Below the pieces are notes generated by a model. The model saw only the letters and a program-made list of their open reading frames with translations. It had not been told where the DNA came from and searched no databases. 51,505 nt of DNA from Verrucomicrobiota bacterium (GTDB taxonomy: Bacteria; Verrucomicrobiota; Verrucomicrobiia; Methylacidiphilales; UBA1321): NCBI GenBank assembly GCA_013286145.1, contig JABDGH010000014.1, positions 1 to 51,505 on the forward strand, given 5' to 3'. A program made the position numbers and the translations under genes. This document shows, piece by piece, positions 8,328 to 18,472 of this stretch. Each line of letters begins with the position of its first letter. The stretch's first letter is position 1.

Positions 8328-11162
8328 ATGAAACATCGCCCTCGTTTATTCGTTTTTCCTTTTCTCATTTTCGCGGGTATTTCCTTCGCGTCCACGATGG
8401 CCTTGGCCGCCGATACCGCGCCCGTCACGATGACATTCTCCACCCCGGAGCAATGCAATGTGTTCTCGGATACAGCGCCGAAGGTGACGATTGCGATCAA
8501 GAACTCGAAGCCCGGCGCGTTGACGGGCACCGGTACGTTTACGGTTACGGACCAGGATGGAACCCAGGCAACGACATGGACGGAACAGCTTAACGTCGCG
8601 GGCACGGTCACTCTTCAACACGATATCCCCGCTCCGCGTTATGGTCTCTATACCCTGGCTGGCGCGCTGACTTTTTCCGACGGAACAAAGCTGAATGGCA
8701 CGGTGAGCCTGGCCAAGGTTCCCGCGCAGAAGGAATTAACCGCGGAAGAGAAAATGGCTTCGCCCTATGGAATAAATTTTCACAGCGCGGATGACCCCGC
8801 CTGGCTCCCGGCCTTTAAAAAGGCGGGTATCTATTGGTACCGCAGTTATGCCTTCAATCTCAATGACATGGATGCGCACAAGGGTGCTGACCATCATTAT
8901 AACGAGAAACGTCAGTGGCAATCCCGCACCTTTGCGGATCTTTTCCAAGCTTACACCAACAATGGGCTGGTACTCGTGCCCAACTTACTGGCCCTGCATC
9001 GTCCCGCAAATGGCCACCCCGGTCCGTCGGATGAATGGGCAGCCAAGGTTCATGACCTGGTTGAGGGCGTCCCCTCGGTAAAATACTGGGAAATCGACAA
9101 TGAATTTGAAATTAACGAAGGCAAGGGCATGGGGAATACGCCGGAGGTCGTGCAAAATTATGAGCTTTATCACAAAAAATTCGGCGAGGTGATTAATGCC
9201 CTGGGAGATGGCAGGGTGGCCGTCGAGAATGGCCGCTCGGAAATTAATCTCGGCCCGGTCAAGGGTTACATCGCCAGCGGCGATTTCGACAATATCGGCG
9301 TGATCAACTCCCACCACTACACGGGTGCCGATCCGCCTGAAGTGAATTTTTATAATTACAATACCGGCGATCATGCCGATGAAAATGCGGGCGGGAATTT
9401 CTTCGATACTTTACGAGAGATGAAAGCCGTATCCCAGTCGGACGGGAAAAAACGGCAGTCGTGGCTCAGCGAATTCGGGTGGGATACCGTGGCGGGGCCG
9501 ATGGTGTCGATGGAGGAGCAGGCGTTCTATCTTCAACGCGCCTATCTTCTCCTTATTGCCTCTGGCACCGACAAGGGTTTCTGGTTCTACAACTTTGACA
9601 TTTATAATCCCAAGGTGCCGTTCCCCGGCTATTTCGCCGGCTGTGGACTCTTCACCCCATTCAGCCCGGCAAAAGGCCCCGAACCCAAGCTGTCACTGTC
9701 CGCGATGGCGGGGATGACTTCCATCCTGCCCGCGCCGGTTTACGTCGGCAGCATCAATGCCGGACCCAACACAGCCGGTTATGTTTTCGAGAATGAGGGG
9801 AAGCTTGTCGCGGGATTATGGGCCATCAAAGGCACCGGTCCTCATGTGACCTTTCACGCGAAGCAGCTTAAGGATTATCTGGGCAATAACATGGACGGGC
9901 TTTCCGCCGACCTGAAAATGGCTCCGGTTTACGCGATAGACCTCGATAAGAGCGATCTTTACTACCGCCAGACGGCCTATGATCTCGATACTCCACACCG
10001 GGTCAATGGCACGGCCGGAGACCGGATCGAGCCTGTTCTTGTCGTTAAGAATAATCGTGAACAGCCAATAAAAACCACAGTAAAGCTTGTGCTGCCTACA
10101 GGCTGGACGGCAGATAAACCCGAAATCACGGTTTCGGTGGCACCGGGGAAAGAGGAAAAAGTTCACTTTCCCTACACGATCAACTCGGATGAAAAAGCCG
10201 GGCCGCAGAATATCGTGATGAGCTGCCAGGAAGACAACGAAACAGTCAAGGATGTCACGACAACCGTGGCCGTGCGTCGTCCCGTCGAAATTCACGTCGC
10301 TTCCCTTAGCGGAGCACCCGGCCCGACTTCCGTTCCGGTCACGCTTATCAACCACACGACCAACCCGCAAAATGGCACTCTCACCGTCAAAGTGCCCCAG
10401 GGCTGGCAGGCTCCCGCACCGTCATCGGTAACAGTTCCAGCATCAGGAAAGCAGGAGACGAAGGTGGACGTGACTTGGAACGCCGACTGGAAGGAAGGCG
10501 AGACAGCCTCCGTTTCGTTCCAGCCGGATAAAAGCAAAATGGCCGAGGAAGCCTCCATTATCCCGGACGAGTATCATTTAAACCAAGCCAAGGGAATAAC
10601 GCTCGACGGCACCCTCGACGACTGGCCGAAGGAAGACCAGTGGCCTGAATGGATGCTCGGCTCAACGGCGGGATCAGCGAATACCAAGCTTTGGCTCGCG
10701 TGGTCACCCGAAGGACTTTATGGCGCGGTGGAGGTGCATGATTCCAAGGGCAGAGGCGCCGACCCGAAGCTTTTCTGGTACGATGATCTCCTGGAATTAT
10801 TCCTCTCCTCTTCCAGCAGCGATTCTCCCGATCAAAAGGCAGCCCCTCACTTCTGGCTCGTACCGCAGTTCAAGGATAACAGGGTCTATGTCGGCCAATG
10901 GATCAACGCGAACGGGAAGGATGCAAGTCATTACGATATGCCAATCAAGAGTGCGGCGCGTCAAACCAGCGATGGCTACGTGATGGAATTTCTTCTTCCT
11001 GCCTCCATGTTTCCAAATATAACCTTTGCCTTAGGCAGCACCCTCAAGCTGAATGCCAACCTGACAGTGATGGGAAATAGCGGCAACCGGGAAGTCTATT
11101 GGCCACGCAACAAAGCTTCCAAGTCACCTCCTCAAGACTGGGGATTGCTCAAGCTCAATTAG
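8328..11162 (+). CDS. Secreted clan GH-A-like glycoside hydrolase with NEW3-like and CBM9-like domains (copy 1)
   Basis: A 944-residue secreted enzyme if it starts at the ATG at 8328, which gives a clean signal peptide (MKHRPRLFVF..., cleavage after LAA, about residue 28). ATGs at 8271 and 8310 are alternatives. Order: beta-sandwich (about 30-130); TIM-barrel-like domain (about 145-480) with WEIDNEFE (acid/base candidate Glu259) and WLSEFGWD (nucleophile candidate Glu382), the Glu pair of retaining clan GH-A enzymes; a NEW3-like beta domain (about 650-790, MSCQEDNETVKD and VPVTLINHT); and a C-terminal CBM9-like domain from LDGTLDDWPKEDQWPE to GLLKLN. The exact GH family and substrate cannot be told; GH39-like glycan cleavage is a guess. 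It is followed 68 bp later by a close paralog and then a symporter. Confidence 0.75.
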   Translation: MKHRPRLFVFPFLIFAGISFASTMALAADTAPVTMTFSTPEQCNVFSDTAPKVTIAIKNSKPGALTGTGTFTVTDQDGTQATTWTEQLNVAGTVTLQHDIPAPRYGLYTLAGALTFSDGTKLNGTVSLAKVPAQKELTAEEKMASPYGINFHSADDPAWLPAFKKAGIYWYRSYAFNLNDMDAHKGADHHYNEKRQWQSRTFADLFQAYTNNGLVLVPNLLALHRPANGHPGPSDEWAAKVHDLVEGVPSVKYWEIDNEFEINEGKGMGNTPEVVQNYELYHKKFGEVINALGDGRVAVENGRSEINLGPVKGYIASGDFDNIGVINSHHYTGADPPEVNFYNYNTGDHADENAGGNFFDTLREMKAVSQSDGKKRQSWLSEFGWDTVAGPMVSMEEQAFYLQRAYLLLIASGTDKGFWFYNFDIYNPKVPFPGYFAGCGLFTPFSPAKGPEPKLSLSAMAGMTSILPAPVYVGSINAGPNTAGYVFENEGKLVAGLWAIKGTGPHVTFHAKQLKDYLGNNMDGLSADLKMAPVYAIDLDKSDLYYRQTAYDLDTPHRVNGTAGDRIEPVLVVKNNREQPIKTTVKLVLPTGWTADKPEITVSVAPGKEEKVHFPYTINSDEKAGPQNIVMSCQEDNETVKDVTTTVAVRRPVEIHVASLSGAPGPTSVPVTLINHTTNPQNGTLTVKVPQGWQAPAPSSVTVPASGKQETKVDVTWNADWKEGETASVSFQPDKSKMAEEASIIPDEYHLNQAKGITLDGTLDDWPKEDQWPEWMLGSTAGSANTKLWLAWSPEGLYGAVEVHDSKGRGADPKLFWYDDLLELFLSSSSSDSPDQKAAPHFWLVPQFKDNRVYVGQWINANGKDASHYDMPIKSAARQTSDGYVMEFLLPASMFPNITFALGSTLKLNANLTVMGNSGNREVYWPRNKASKSPPQDWGLLKLN

Positions 11163-11230
11163 GATTTGTCTTCAAAAACAAGCCGAGTCCGATTAACCCC
11201 CCGCCTTTCAGCTTCACCTGCCCGCTCCCG

Positions 11231-14050
11231 ATGAACTATCGCCTTTACTGGTTCATTCTTTTTCTTCTCTTTCTTATCCTCGCGGGCATTTCATTCATGC
11301 CTAAGGTTGTTTTGACGGCGGATACTTCATCCGTAACGATGACATTCCTGACCGGAGAAGAAGGTAATGTGTTCTCCGATGCATCGCCGCAGGTGAAGAT
11401 CGGGATCAAGAATTCGAAGCCCGGTTTATTAACTGGCACCGGCACTTTCACCGTTACGGATCAGGATGGAAACCAGACGACCACTTGGACCGAGCAATTT
11501 CATACGGAGAGCACAGCCACTCTCCAGCATGACATTCCCGTTTCGCGTTACGGCCTCTATCATCTTATTGGCACACTGACTTTTTCCAACGGAACGAAAC
11601 TCCAGCGGGACATGTCCTTTGCCTACGTCCCCAAGCAAAAGGAATTAAGTGAGGAGCAGAAATTGGCGTCGCCCTACGGCATCAATATCAACAGCCTGGG
11701 CACTCGTTTTTTCGACGCTTTTAAAAAGGCGGGTATCTATTGGTACCGCGACACGGCGTTCAATCTCGATCAAATGGCAGAGTCGAGAGGGGCTGATCCT
11801 CGTTATGCGGGCTGGCCTGATTATTCAGCGATTGTCCAGGATTACGAAAAACATGGACTGATCGTTATGCCCAATTTGCTTGCGATTCATCCTGCCGAAA
11901 TCAAGGACAGCAAGGTGGCGCGACTCGGGCCGACTGACGAATGGGTGAGCAAGATCAGGGACATCGTCACGGCATTTCCCACCATCAAATATTGGGAATT
12001 GGACAATGAGTACGATCTTCACCGTGCTTGGACGGAGCATTCGATCGCATGGCAAAATTACCTTCTCTATCACAAAAAATTCGGAGAACTGCTTTCAACC
12101 CTGGGCGACGGCAAACTGATCGCAGTGGAAAATGGCCGCCAGGACATCTGGTCGAAGATGGTCGATTCGTTCATCAAAACTGGCGATTTCGATAACATCG
12201 GCGTTATTAACTCGCATCATTATCCAGGGCCCGATCCACCGGAAACGAGTTTTTATAATTACAATAATGGGGGCCGCTCGGATTTTGTTCCCGGAACTAT
12301 TTTCGACATGCTGCGAGCGATGAAAAAGAGCGCCCAAATAGACGGAAAAAACCGCCAGTCGTGGCTCACCGAGTTTGGCTGGGACACGAGGACCGGTCCC
12401 CAGGTATCAATGGAAGAACAGGCGGCTTATCTGCAACGCGGATTTCTTCTCGCCCTTGCCTCCGGAACGGACAAGGCGTTTTGGTTTGATGCTTTTGATA
12501 TCGATAGCGATGAATACATTTTCGACGGTTGCGGACTCTACACCTGCGATCAGCAACCGAAATTGTCGCTGGCGGCGATGGCGGGGCTGACCTCCCTTTT
12601 GCGGCAACCGGTCTATGTGGGTACGATCAACGCCGGGCCGGATACGGCCGGTTATGTTTTTGAGAGCGAAGGGCAGCTAGTCGCCGGATTATGGACGATC
12701 ACGGGCACAGGAGCCAAAGTGACTTTCCACGCAAAGCAGCTTAAGGATTATCTGGGTAACGATATGGCGGGGCTTTCAGCCGACCTGAAAATCACGCCGG
12801 TTTACGCGATCGGCCTCGACAAGAGCGACCTATTCTATCGCCAGACCACCTACGATCTTGCTACGCCGTATCGAACCGATGCCAGCGTGGGCACCCAAGT
12901 CGAGTCGGTTCTTGTCATCAGGAACAATCGCGCAGAGACAATCACAGCCACCGTCAAACTTTCGCTTCCATCCGATTGGATCGCAACCACGTCCGAAGTC
13001 ACGGCTTCGGTAGCGCCAGGGGAACAACGAGAGATTCATTTTCCCTGTACGATTAATCCGGATGAAAGCGATGGCATTCACAAGATCGCTCTGACCTGCA
13101 TGGAAGGCACGGAAACGATCAAGGTGATTCCGGCAAATGTTATCGTCCATCGCCCCCTAGAGCTGCGCGTCGCCTCCATCAGCGGCGAGCCGGGCAAGAC
13201 GTCCGTTCCGGTCACCGTGACTAATCGTTCCGATGTCCCGCAAAGCGGACAGCTTGTCGTCAAGGCACCAAAAGGCTGGGCGGTTCCGGCACCGATTCCA
13301 GTCAAGGAAATCCAGCCGGGCAAAAGAGAGGTTATCCCGGTGGAATTGACCTGGAACACTGATTGGAATGGAGGGGAACCCGCATGGATCACGTTCCAAC
13401 CCAAAAAAGGAGTGCCGGAAAAGACACTGCTTATTCCCAGCCATTATCATTTGAACAAGGCGAAGGGAATCATTCTGGACGGGAACTTGACCGACTGGCC
13501 CAAGGAAGATGAGTTTCCCGAATGGCTGCTCGGTTCAACTTCCGACAAACCGAACGCAAAGCTATGGCTGGCGTGGGCACCCGAGGGACTTTACGGTGCG
13601 ATGGAAGTTCACGATTCCAAGGGTCGGGACAGTTACGCAAAAAAATTCTGGTACGGCGACGCACTGGAATTATTTTTTCCCTCCACAAGCGATACCCCCT
13701 CCCCCAATCCCAGCGAAAACGATCAACACTTCTGGCTGGTGCCCGATTTTAAGAATAACCGGGTTTATGCCGGCCAATGGATTGCCAAAAATCTGCTTAA
13801 TACGACTCATTACGATTTGCCCGGAATTAAAAGCGCGGCGCGGCGCACGGACGACGGCTATGTGATGGAATTTCTTCTTCCGGCTTCTGTCCTCGATCAT
13901 TACGCTCCTGCGACTGGAGACATTCTCAAGCTGAATTTGAACCTGGACGTCTGCGGAAATGGAAGCGACCGGGAGGTCTATTGGCCACGAAGCAAATACT
14001 CCCGGGAAGGTAGCCACACCAGTGACTGGGGACTGGTGAAATTAAATTAA
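11231..14050 (+). CDS. Secreted clan GH-A-like glycoside hydrolase with NEW3-like and CBM9-like domains (copy 2)
   Basis: A 939-residue paralog of the preceding enzyme with the same domain order. The start at 11231 gives the signal peptide MNYRLYWFILFLLFLILAGI, cut near VLTA. The catalytic Glu pair is conserved in WELDNEYD and WLTEFGWDT, and the C-terminal CBM9-like module (LDGNLTDWPKEDEFPEW) is kept. By eye more than half the residues match copy 1 throughout, including long identical runs such as GAVEVHDSKG-type segments, so this is a tandem duplication. The barrel loops differ most (PRYAGWPDYSAIVQ against the corresponding YNEKRQ region), which may mean different substrate subsites. Probably co-transcribed with copy 1. 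Confidence 0.75.
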   Translation: MNYRLYWFILFLLFLILAGISFMPKVVLTADTSSVTMTFLTGEEGNVFSDASPQVKIGIKNSKPGLLTGTGTFTVTDQDGNQTTTWTEQFHTESTATLQHDIPVSRYGLYHLIGTLTFSNGTKLQRDMSFAYVPKQKELSEEQKLASPYGININSLGTRFFDAFKKAGIYWYRDTAFNLDQMAESRGADPRYAGWPDYSAIVQDYEKHGLIVMPNLLAIHPAEIKDSKVARLGPTDEWVSKIRDIVTAFPTIKYWELDNEYDLHRAWTEHSIAWQNYLLYHKKFGELLSTLGDGKLIAVENGRQDIWSKMVDSFIKTGDFDNIGVINSHHYPGPDPPETSFYNYNNGGRSDFVPGTIFDMLRAMKKSAQIDGKNRQSWLTEFGWDTRTGPQVSMEEQAAYLQRGFLLALASGTDKAFWFDAFDIDSDEYIFDGCGLYTCDQQPKLSLAAMAGLTSLLRQPVYVGTINAGPDTAGYVFESEGQLVAGLWTITGTGAKVTFHAKQLKDYLGNDMAGLSADLKITPVYAIGLDKSDLFYRQTTYDLATPYRTDASVGTQVESVLVIRNNRAETITATVKLSLPSDWIATTSEVTASVAPGEQREIHFPCTINPDESDGIHKIALTCMEGTETIKVIPANVIVHRPLELRVASISGEPGKTSVPVTVTNRSDVPQSGQLVVKAPKGWAVPAPIPVKEIQPGKREVIPVELTWNTDWNGGEPAWITFQPKKGVPEKTLLIPSHYHLNKAKGIILDGNLTDWPKEDEFPEWLLGSTSDKPNAKLWLAWAPEGLYGAMEVHDSKGRDSYAKKFWYGDALELFFPSTSDTPSPNPSENDQHFWLVPDFKNNRVYAGQWIAKNLLNTTHYDLPGIKSAARRTDDGYVMEFLLPASVLDHYAPATGDILKLNLNLDVCGNGSDREVYWPRSKYSREGSHTSDWGLVKLN

Positions 14051-14197
14051 TATCATAAGAGAAAAATTGCTATTCAAGGCCGCAAAGATCGCATTAACTG
14101 TTGATAAACCATGACGTTCCACGCTTGATTCAAGATGCTCCTCGTTAAATGCCTCTTGAACTTCACCCCCTGATCTTCGCTCTTAAGAATTCGTTCC

Positions 14198-16270
14198 ATG
14201 CAAACGCTTGATTGGATCATTGTCGCGGCGGCACTACTTCTTGTCGTAGGGTTCGGCATTTACACGCAGCAGTTCATGACGAGCGTGTCCGACTTCCTGT
14301 CGGCAGGGCGTTGTGCGCGGCGCTACCTACTGGCTCTCGGAAAAAGCGAAATGGGCGCGGGAGCAGTCATTTACGTCGCTCTTTTTGAAGCAATTTACAA
14401 TGGCGGACTGACCAACCAGTGGTGGGGGGAAATTAACGGCCCCATCGGGCTGGTGATCGCGATCATGGGCTTTGTGATCTATCGCTATCGTGAAACGCGG
14501 GCGATGACGCTCGGCCAGTTTTTCGAGATCCGCTACAGCAAGCCCTTCCGTAATTTTGCGGGGCTCCTGGGCGTTTTTGCGGGCATAATCAATTTCTGCG
14601 TCATGCCAAACGTGAACGCTCACTTGATGGTCTATTTCTTCGGTCTGCCTCCCGTCTTGCATTTTAATGGGATGACTGTCCAGACTTACGTCCCCCTCAT
14701 GGGGCTTTTCCTGCTGATCAATGTCATCATCAGTTCGAGTGGGGGAATCATTACGATCATCATGACCAACTTCATTGAGGGCCTGGTCTCGCAGATTTTT
14801 TATGTCTGCCTGATCATCGGCCTTTTTTGCATGTTCAAATGGTCGCAAATTGAGCACACCCTGATTGCCATAGGTGGCGTCGGGAAAGGCACTTCGATGA
14901 TCAATCCGATGGATGCCTCGAATCTTAAGGACTTTAATATCTGGATGGTCATCATGAGCATGCTCATCGGCACTTATGGAACCATGGCGTGGCAAAACCA
15001 GAGCGCCTACAGTTCCGCACCACTTACCGCCCACGAATCGGTCATGTCGAGCCTCTGGTCGCGCTGGCTGGGTTGGGGCCGCGGCGTCGTGGTGATGCTG
15101 CTGGGGGTTTGCGCGATGACCTTTCTCAATAACCCCGATTTTGCCGTACTTTCCAGTCATGCGAAGGATGCCCTTTCCCAAATTGGAGATCCCGATACGC
15201 AAAAACAGATGACTGTGCCCATCGCGGTTCTCTACATGCTGCCAGTCGGCCTCAAGGGTGCCTTATGCGCCTGTATGCTGCTGGGTGTTTTTGGAGGGGA
15301 TTCGAGTCATATCCATTCCTGGAGCAGTATTTTTGTCCAAGATGTGGTTCTACCGGGGCGCAAAAAGCCGTTGACGCCGAAGGAACATATTTTCTTATTA
15401 CGCTGCAGCATGGTGGGAATCGCCCTCTTCGCCTTTCTTTTGGGCGCCATTTTTGATCCGCACCAATATATTCTGTTTTTCTGGACCATTACCACGAGCG
15501 TTTTTGTAGGCGGGGCCGGGGTAGCCATCATCGGCGGACTCTACTGGAAAAAGGGTACCGCCGCCGCCGCCTGGTCGGGCATGGTCGTCGGCTCGACACT
15601 CTCCCTGATAAAAGTCATTACCGACGTGGTTATTCTTCCTGCTCATAATAAATCACTTCCCAAGGAACTGCAGTACCATCTTCCCTTTAACAGCGTCGAG
15701 GCCACCTTCGTCATCATGCTGATTGCCATCACCACCTATGTGATTGTCTCCCTCCTGACCTGCAAGGAGGATTTTAACATGGATCGGATGTTGCATCGCG
15801 GGGTTTACGCCAATATCACGAAGGAAGTCGGCGAAGTGGTGATGAAAACGAAGGAAAAGAAAGTCACCTGGGGCAAGCTCATCGGCTATAACGACAATTT
15901 CACCCTCTCGGACAAGTGGGTCGCCATTGGCCTTTTCGTTTGGGCCATGACCCTGTCCCTCTTCGCCATCGTTGGGACGATTTGGAATCTTATTCCTGGA
16001 CATGCCTGGGCACTTTCGACCTGGTCGGAATATTGGTATATCTCAAGGTTTCTCATTCCTGCTCTAGTGGGGATATTTGCGACCATCTGGTTCAGCATTT
16101 ATGGCGTTCGCGATGCGATCGATTTCTTCAAGCGGCTCAAAGCCATGAAAACGAACCCGCTCGACAATGGCTCAGTGGTCAATCACCAGAACCTGGACGA
16201 AAGTGTTTTGCCGGATGCAGTCTCCCCTCTGATAATAAAAGCCGACCCGCCTGTCGTGACAAAGTCATAG
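14198..16270 (+). CDS. Sodium:solute symporter (SSS/SLC5 family)
   Basis: A 690-residue polytopic inner-membrane protein with about 13-14 hydrophobic segments. The N-terminus (DWIIVAAALLLVVGFGIY, then SVSDFLSAGRCARR) and the early loop GQFFEIRYSKPFRNFAG are typical of the sodium:solute symporter family. Such carriers import sugars, organic acids or amino acids with Na+. Placed 147 bp after two secreted glycosidases and 43 bp before an aldo/keto reductase, it is most likely the uptake system for the released sugar, but the substrate is inferred from position only. It is somewhat longer than the usual 500-600 residues because of an extra cytoplasmic loop near 540-580. Confidence 0.85.
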   Translation: MQTLDWIIVAAALLLVVGFGIYTQQFMTSVSDFLSAGRCARRYLLALGKSEMGAGAVIYVALFEAIYNGGLTNQWWGEINGPIGLVIAIMGFVIYRYRETRAMTLGQFFEIRYSKPFRNFAGLLGVFAGIINFCVMPNVNAHLMVYFFGLPPVLHFNGMTVQTYVPLMGLFLLINVIISSSGGIITIIMTNFIEGLVSQIFYVCLIIGLFCMFKWSQIEHTLIAIGGVGKGTSMINPMDASNLKDFNIWMVIMSMLIGTYGTMAWQNQSAYSSAPLTAHESVMSSLWSRWLGWGRGVVVMLLGVCAMTFLNNPDFAVLSSHAKDALSQIGDPDTQKQMTVPIAVLYMLPVGLKGALCACMLLGVFGGDSSHIHSWSSIFVQDVVLPGRKKPLTPKEHIFLLRCSMVGIALFAFLLGAIFDPHQYILFFWTITTSVFVGGAGVAIIGGLYWKKGTAAAAWSGMVVGSTLSLIKVITDVVILPAHNKSLPKELQYHLPFNSVEATFVIMLIAITTYVIVSLLTCKEDFNMDRMLHRGVYANITKEVGEVVMKTKEKKVTWGKLIGYNDNFTLSDKWVAIGLFVWAMTLSLFAIVGTIWNLIPGHAWALSTWSEYWYISRFLIPALVGIFATIWFSIYGVRDAIDFFKRLKAMKTNPLDNGSVVNHQNLDESVLPDAVSPLIIKADPPVVTKS

Positions 16271-16313
16271 AATCTCCCTTTAAAAATTTCAGGAAACTTC
16301 TAACTTCCTGCCT

Positions 16314-17183
16314 ATGAGCACAAAAACTTTAAAGCCGGATGCGGCAGCCAGCGGCACCATTACCCTCGGGGGTGACCTGACCATCCATCGAATGGGATTT
16401 GGCGCGATGCGCCTTACCGGCGATTGGGGTGCACCGGAGGGTTTGGCCAGCGCCAATCGCCTGTTACGGCACTTGGGCAAATTGGGAATCAATTTCATCG
16501 ATACCGCCGATTGCTACGGGCCTGAAATCAACGAACTGATTATCGGGGAAGCGCTGCCCCATTTCCCCAAGGACATGATTGTTTCGACGAAAGGGGGGCT
16601 TATCCGCGGAGGGCCTCAATGGTTCCAGTCCGATGGCCGCCCCGAATATTTGCGTCAATGCGTCGAGTTAAGCCTGCGCCGCCTGCGGGTGGATCACTTC
16701 GACCTCTACCAACTTCACCGGATCGATAAAAAAGTTCCTGTGGAAGATACCCTGAGGGCTCTCAAGGAATTCCAGAAGGCCGGAAAAATTCGTCATATCG
16801 GATTGTCCGAGGTCTCCGTCGCGGAAATCGAGCAGGCCCAAAAAGTCGTGCCGATTGTCAGTGTGCAAAATCGCTACAACTTCGGGGATCGCAAATCGGA
16901 TGATGTTCTGAATTATTGCGAAAAACATGGCCTCGGTTTTATCGCCTGGTTTCCGATGGCATCCGGGGAATTGACCAAGCCGGGTGGAAAGCTCGATCAG
17001 GCCGCTCAAAGTCACGGCGTTACCGTAGGCCAACTGGCGCTCGCGTGGCTCCTGCATCGCTCACCGGCGATCATACCTATTCCGGGCACTTCCTCCATAG
17101 CTCACCTGGAGGAAAATACCGCAGCCTCCTCGCTTCGCCTCACCGACGATGAGTGGAAGGAAATCGAAAAGGCCTACAATTAA
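16314..17183 (+). CDS. Aldo/keto reductase family oxidoreductase
   Basis: A 289-residue NADPH-dependent (alpha/beta)8 reductase. The catalytic tetrad is visible: Asp63 and Tyr68 (FIDTADCYGP), Lys93 (VSTKGGL) and His135 (YQLHRID). The C-terminal coenzyme-binding region contains IPIPGTSSIAHLEEN, matching the AKR signature. The length is normal for the family. It follows the symporter by 43 bp and probably belongs to the same saccharide-use unit, reducing a sugar aldehyde or ketone. Substrate unknown. It converges with the TauE/SafE gene with a 17-bp gap. Confidence 0.88.
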   Translation: MSTKTLKPDAAASGTITLGGDLTIHRMGFGAMRLTGDWGAPEGLASANRLLRHLGKLGINFIDTADCYGPEINELIIGEALPHFPKDMIVSTKGGLIRGGPQWFQSDGRPEYLRQCVELSLRRLRVDHFDLYQLHRIDKKVPVEDTLRALKEFQKAGKIRHIGLSEVSVAEIEQAQKVVPIVSVQNRYNFGDRKSDDVLNYCEKHGLGFIAWFPMASGELTKPGGKLDQAAQSHGVTVGQLALAWLLHRSPAIIPIPGTSSIAHLEENTAASSLRLTDDEWKEIEKAYN

Positions 17184-17200
17184 GAGAGGCTTCTCGCACG

Positions 17201-18130
17201 TCACCGGGTGTGGTGTCCCGTGATCAGGCCGTAAATAATCAATCCCGCTCCCAACAGTGGAAGCGGAGCAAAGGCCAGACGGATGCGAGGCCCGGTGAAA
17301 TACTGAGTCAAGGTCGCACCGATCTGCGCCCCAATAGCCGCCCCCGTCTGCATGATGAGAGCGATGAGAATATCGACGTTCCCATGCAGGGCGTGCTGGA
17401 AGGAACCGACGCTGGCCGAAACGACAATTTCAAAAAGATCCGTGCCCACCGCGATGTGGGTCGGGATGCCAAGAAGATAAACCATGCACGGCATCCGAAT
17501 GTATCCCGCGCCACCGCCGAGAAAACTGCTGAAGGCTCCCCCGATAAACGAGACTCCCAAAATGGCCCAGACTGAAATGGATTTGATGCCGGAATGGGGA
17601 AGGCTGACGCGGGGATGAAGAGGAATACGCTGAATCCACCGGGTGAATTTACGAAAGGCCATCTTGTCCTTGCTGACGGCCGATTGATCCTCGGTTTTGC
17701 CCTTCGATTTGAGAGCCGGAAGTTTCGAGGTGCGCCAGCCTTCCCAGGCGACAAAAAATGAGATGCTCGTGTAAACCACAATCGCGATGAGTCCAACGAC
17801 CCAATCGACACGATTTATTTTTTTCAGCGCTTCAATTCCACTTACGCCTACCTGAATGCCTGCAATCGTTCCCGCAACCATGATGAGGGCGAGACGAAGA
17901 TCGATGTTGCCAAGAGTCCAATGCTTGCGCGCGGCGACAATCGACTTGCCTACAATGTGAATGAGATCGGTTCCCACCACAAAATTCATCGGAACCCCAA
18001 AAGCAAAAAGCGCGGGACCCGCCAGAAAACTTCCGCCCACGCCAAAAAAACCGCCGAGAATTCCGACGAAGAAACCGAGACAGATCAAATAGATCGGATT
18101 GATGGTGACGTCGGAAATCGGGAAATGCAT
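17201..18130 (-). CDS. TauE/SafE family sulfite/anion exporter
   Basis: A 309-residue membrane protein with about eight hydrophobic segments and the repeated glycine-rich motif of the family: FFVGILGGFFGVGGSFLAGP near the N-terminus and GGAFSSFLGGGAGYIRMP in the second half. TauE/SafE (formerly DUF81) proteins export sulfite, sulfoacetate or related anions. I chose the ATG at 18130 (MHFPISDVT), which follows an AAAGAGC ribosome-binding-like stretch and lies 13 bp after the upstream gene; a longer frame to 18178 would overlap that gene. The substrate is unknown. Confidence 0.85.
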   Translation of the reverse strand: MHFPISDVTINPIYLICLGFFVGILGGFFGVGGSFLAGPALFAFGVPMNFVVGTDLIHIVGKSIVAARKHWTLGNIDLRLALIMVAGTIAGIQVGVSGIEALKKINRVDWVVGLIAIVVYTSISFFVAWEGWRTSKLPALKSKGKTEDQSAVSKDKMAFRKFTRWIQRIPLHPRVSLPHSGIKSISVWAILGVSFIGGAFSSFLGGGAGYIRMPCMVYLLGIPTHIAVGTDLFEIVVSASVGSFQHALHGNVDILIALIMQTGAAIGAQIGATLTQYFTGPRIRLAFAPLPLLGAGLIIYGLITGHHTR

Positions 18131-18143
18131 GGCGAAGCTCTTT

Positions 18144-18380
18144 TTAGGGTTTCTTCGGCCGAACCAATTTAAGGACAAAATGGGCGATCACTTCCAGGCC
18201 TGCGGCCTGCGTCACCATCAGCATGATGGCAACGATGGCATAGCCGAGGCGATGATTGTGAAAAAGATCGGTCAACCAACCGCCAAAAAATTGCAACACG
18301 AGAATGAAATAGGCAACGACCAGTACGCCATAGACCGCCAGGTCGATGAGGAATGATTTGATGTCGCGAGATCGGCTCAT
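18144..18380 (-). CDS. Small two-TM membrane protein
   Basis: A 78-residue protein with two hydrophobic helices (about residues 12-33 and 43-66) and a basic C-terminus ending RPKKP. It lies immediately upstream of the TauE/SafE exporter on the same strand (13 bp to the chosen start), so they are probably co-transcribed, and it could be an accessory subunit of the exporter. I do not recognise the family. The start ATG follows a polar MSRSRD leader. Confidence 0.65.
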   Translation of the reverse strand: MSRSRDIKSFLIDLAVYGVLVVAYFILVLQFFGGWLTDLFHNHRLGYAIVAIMLMVTQAAGLEVIAHFVLKLVRPKKP

Positions 18381-18472
18381 GATTTTTCCTTGGGAGCAGA
18401 AGGATGAAGAAAGAGTTGAACCGTCACAACAGTTTTCGACTCGTTCTCATGGACAACGTGCTTGAGGCAGAT

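Noticed and set aside
14327-15202. Long antisense frame inside the symporter gene
   Set aside because: His/Asp/Arg-rich translation, a typical shadow of hydrophobic codons, with no motif.
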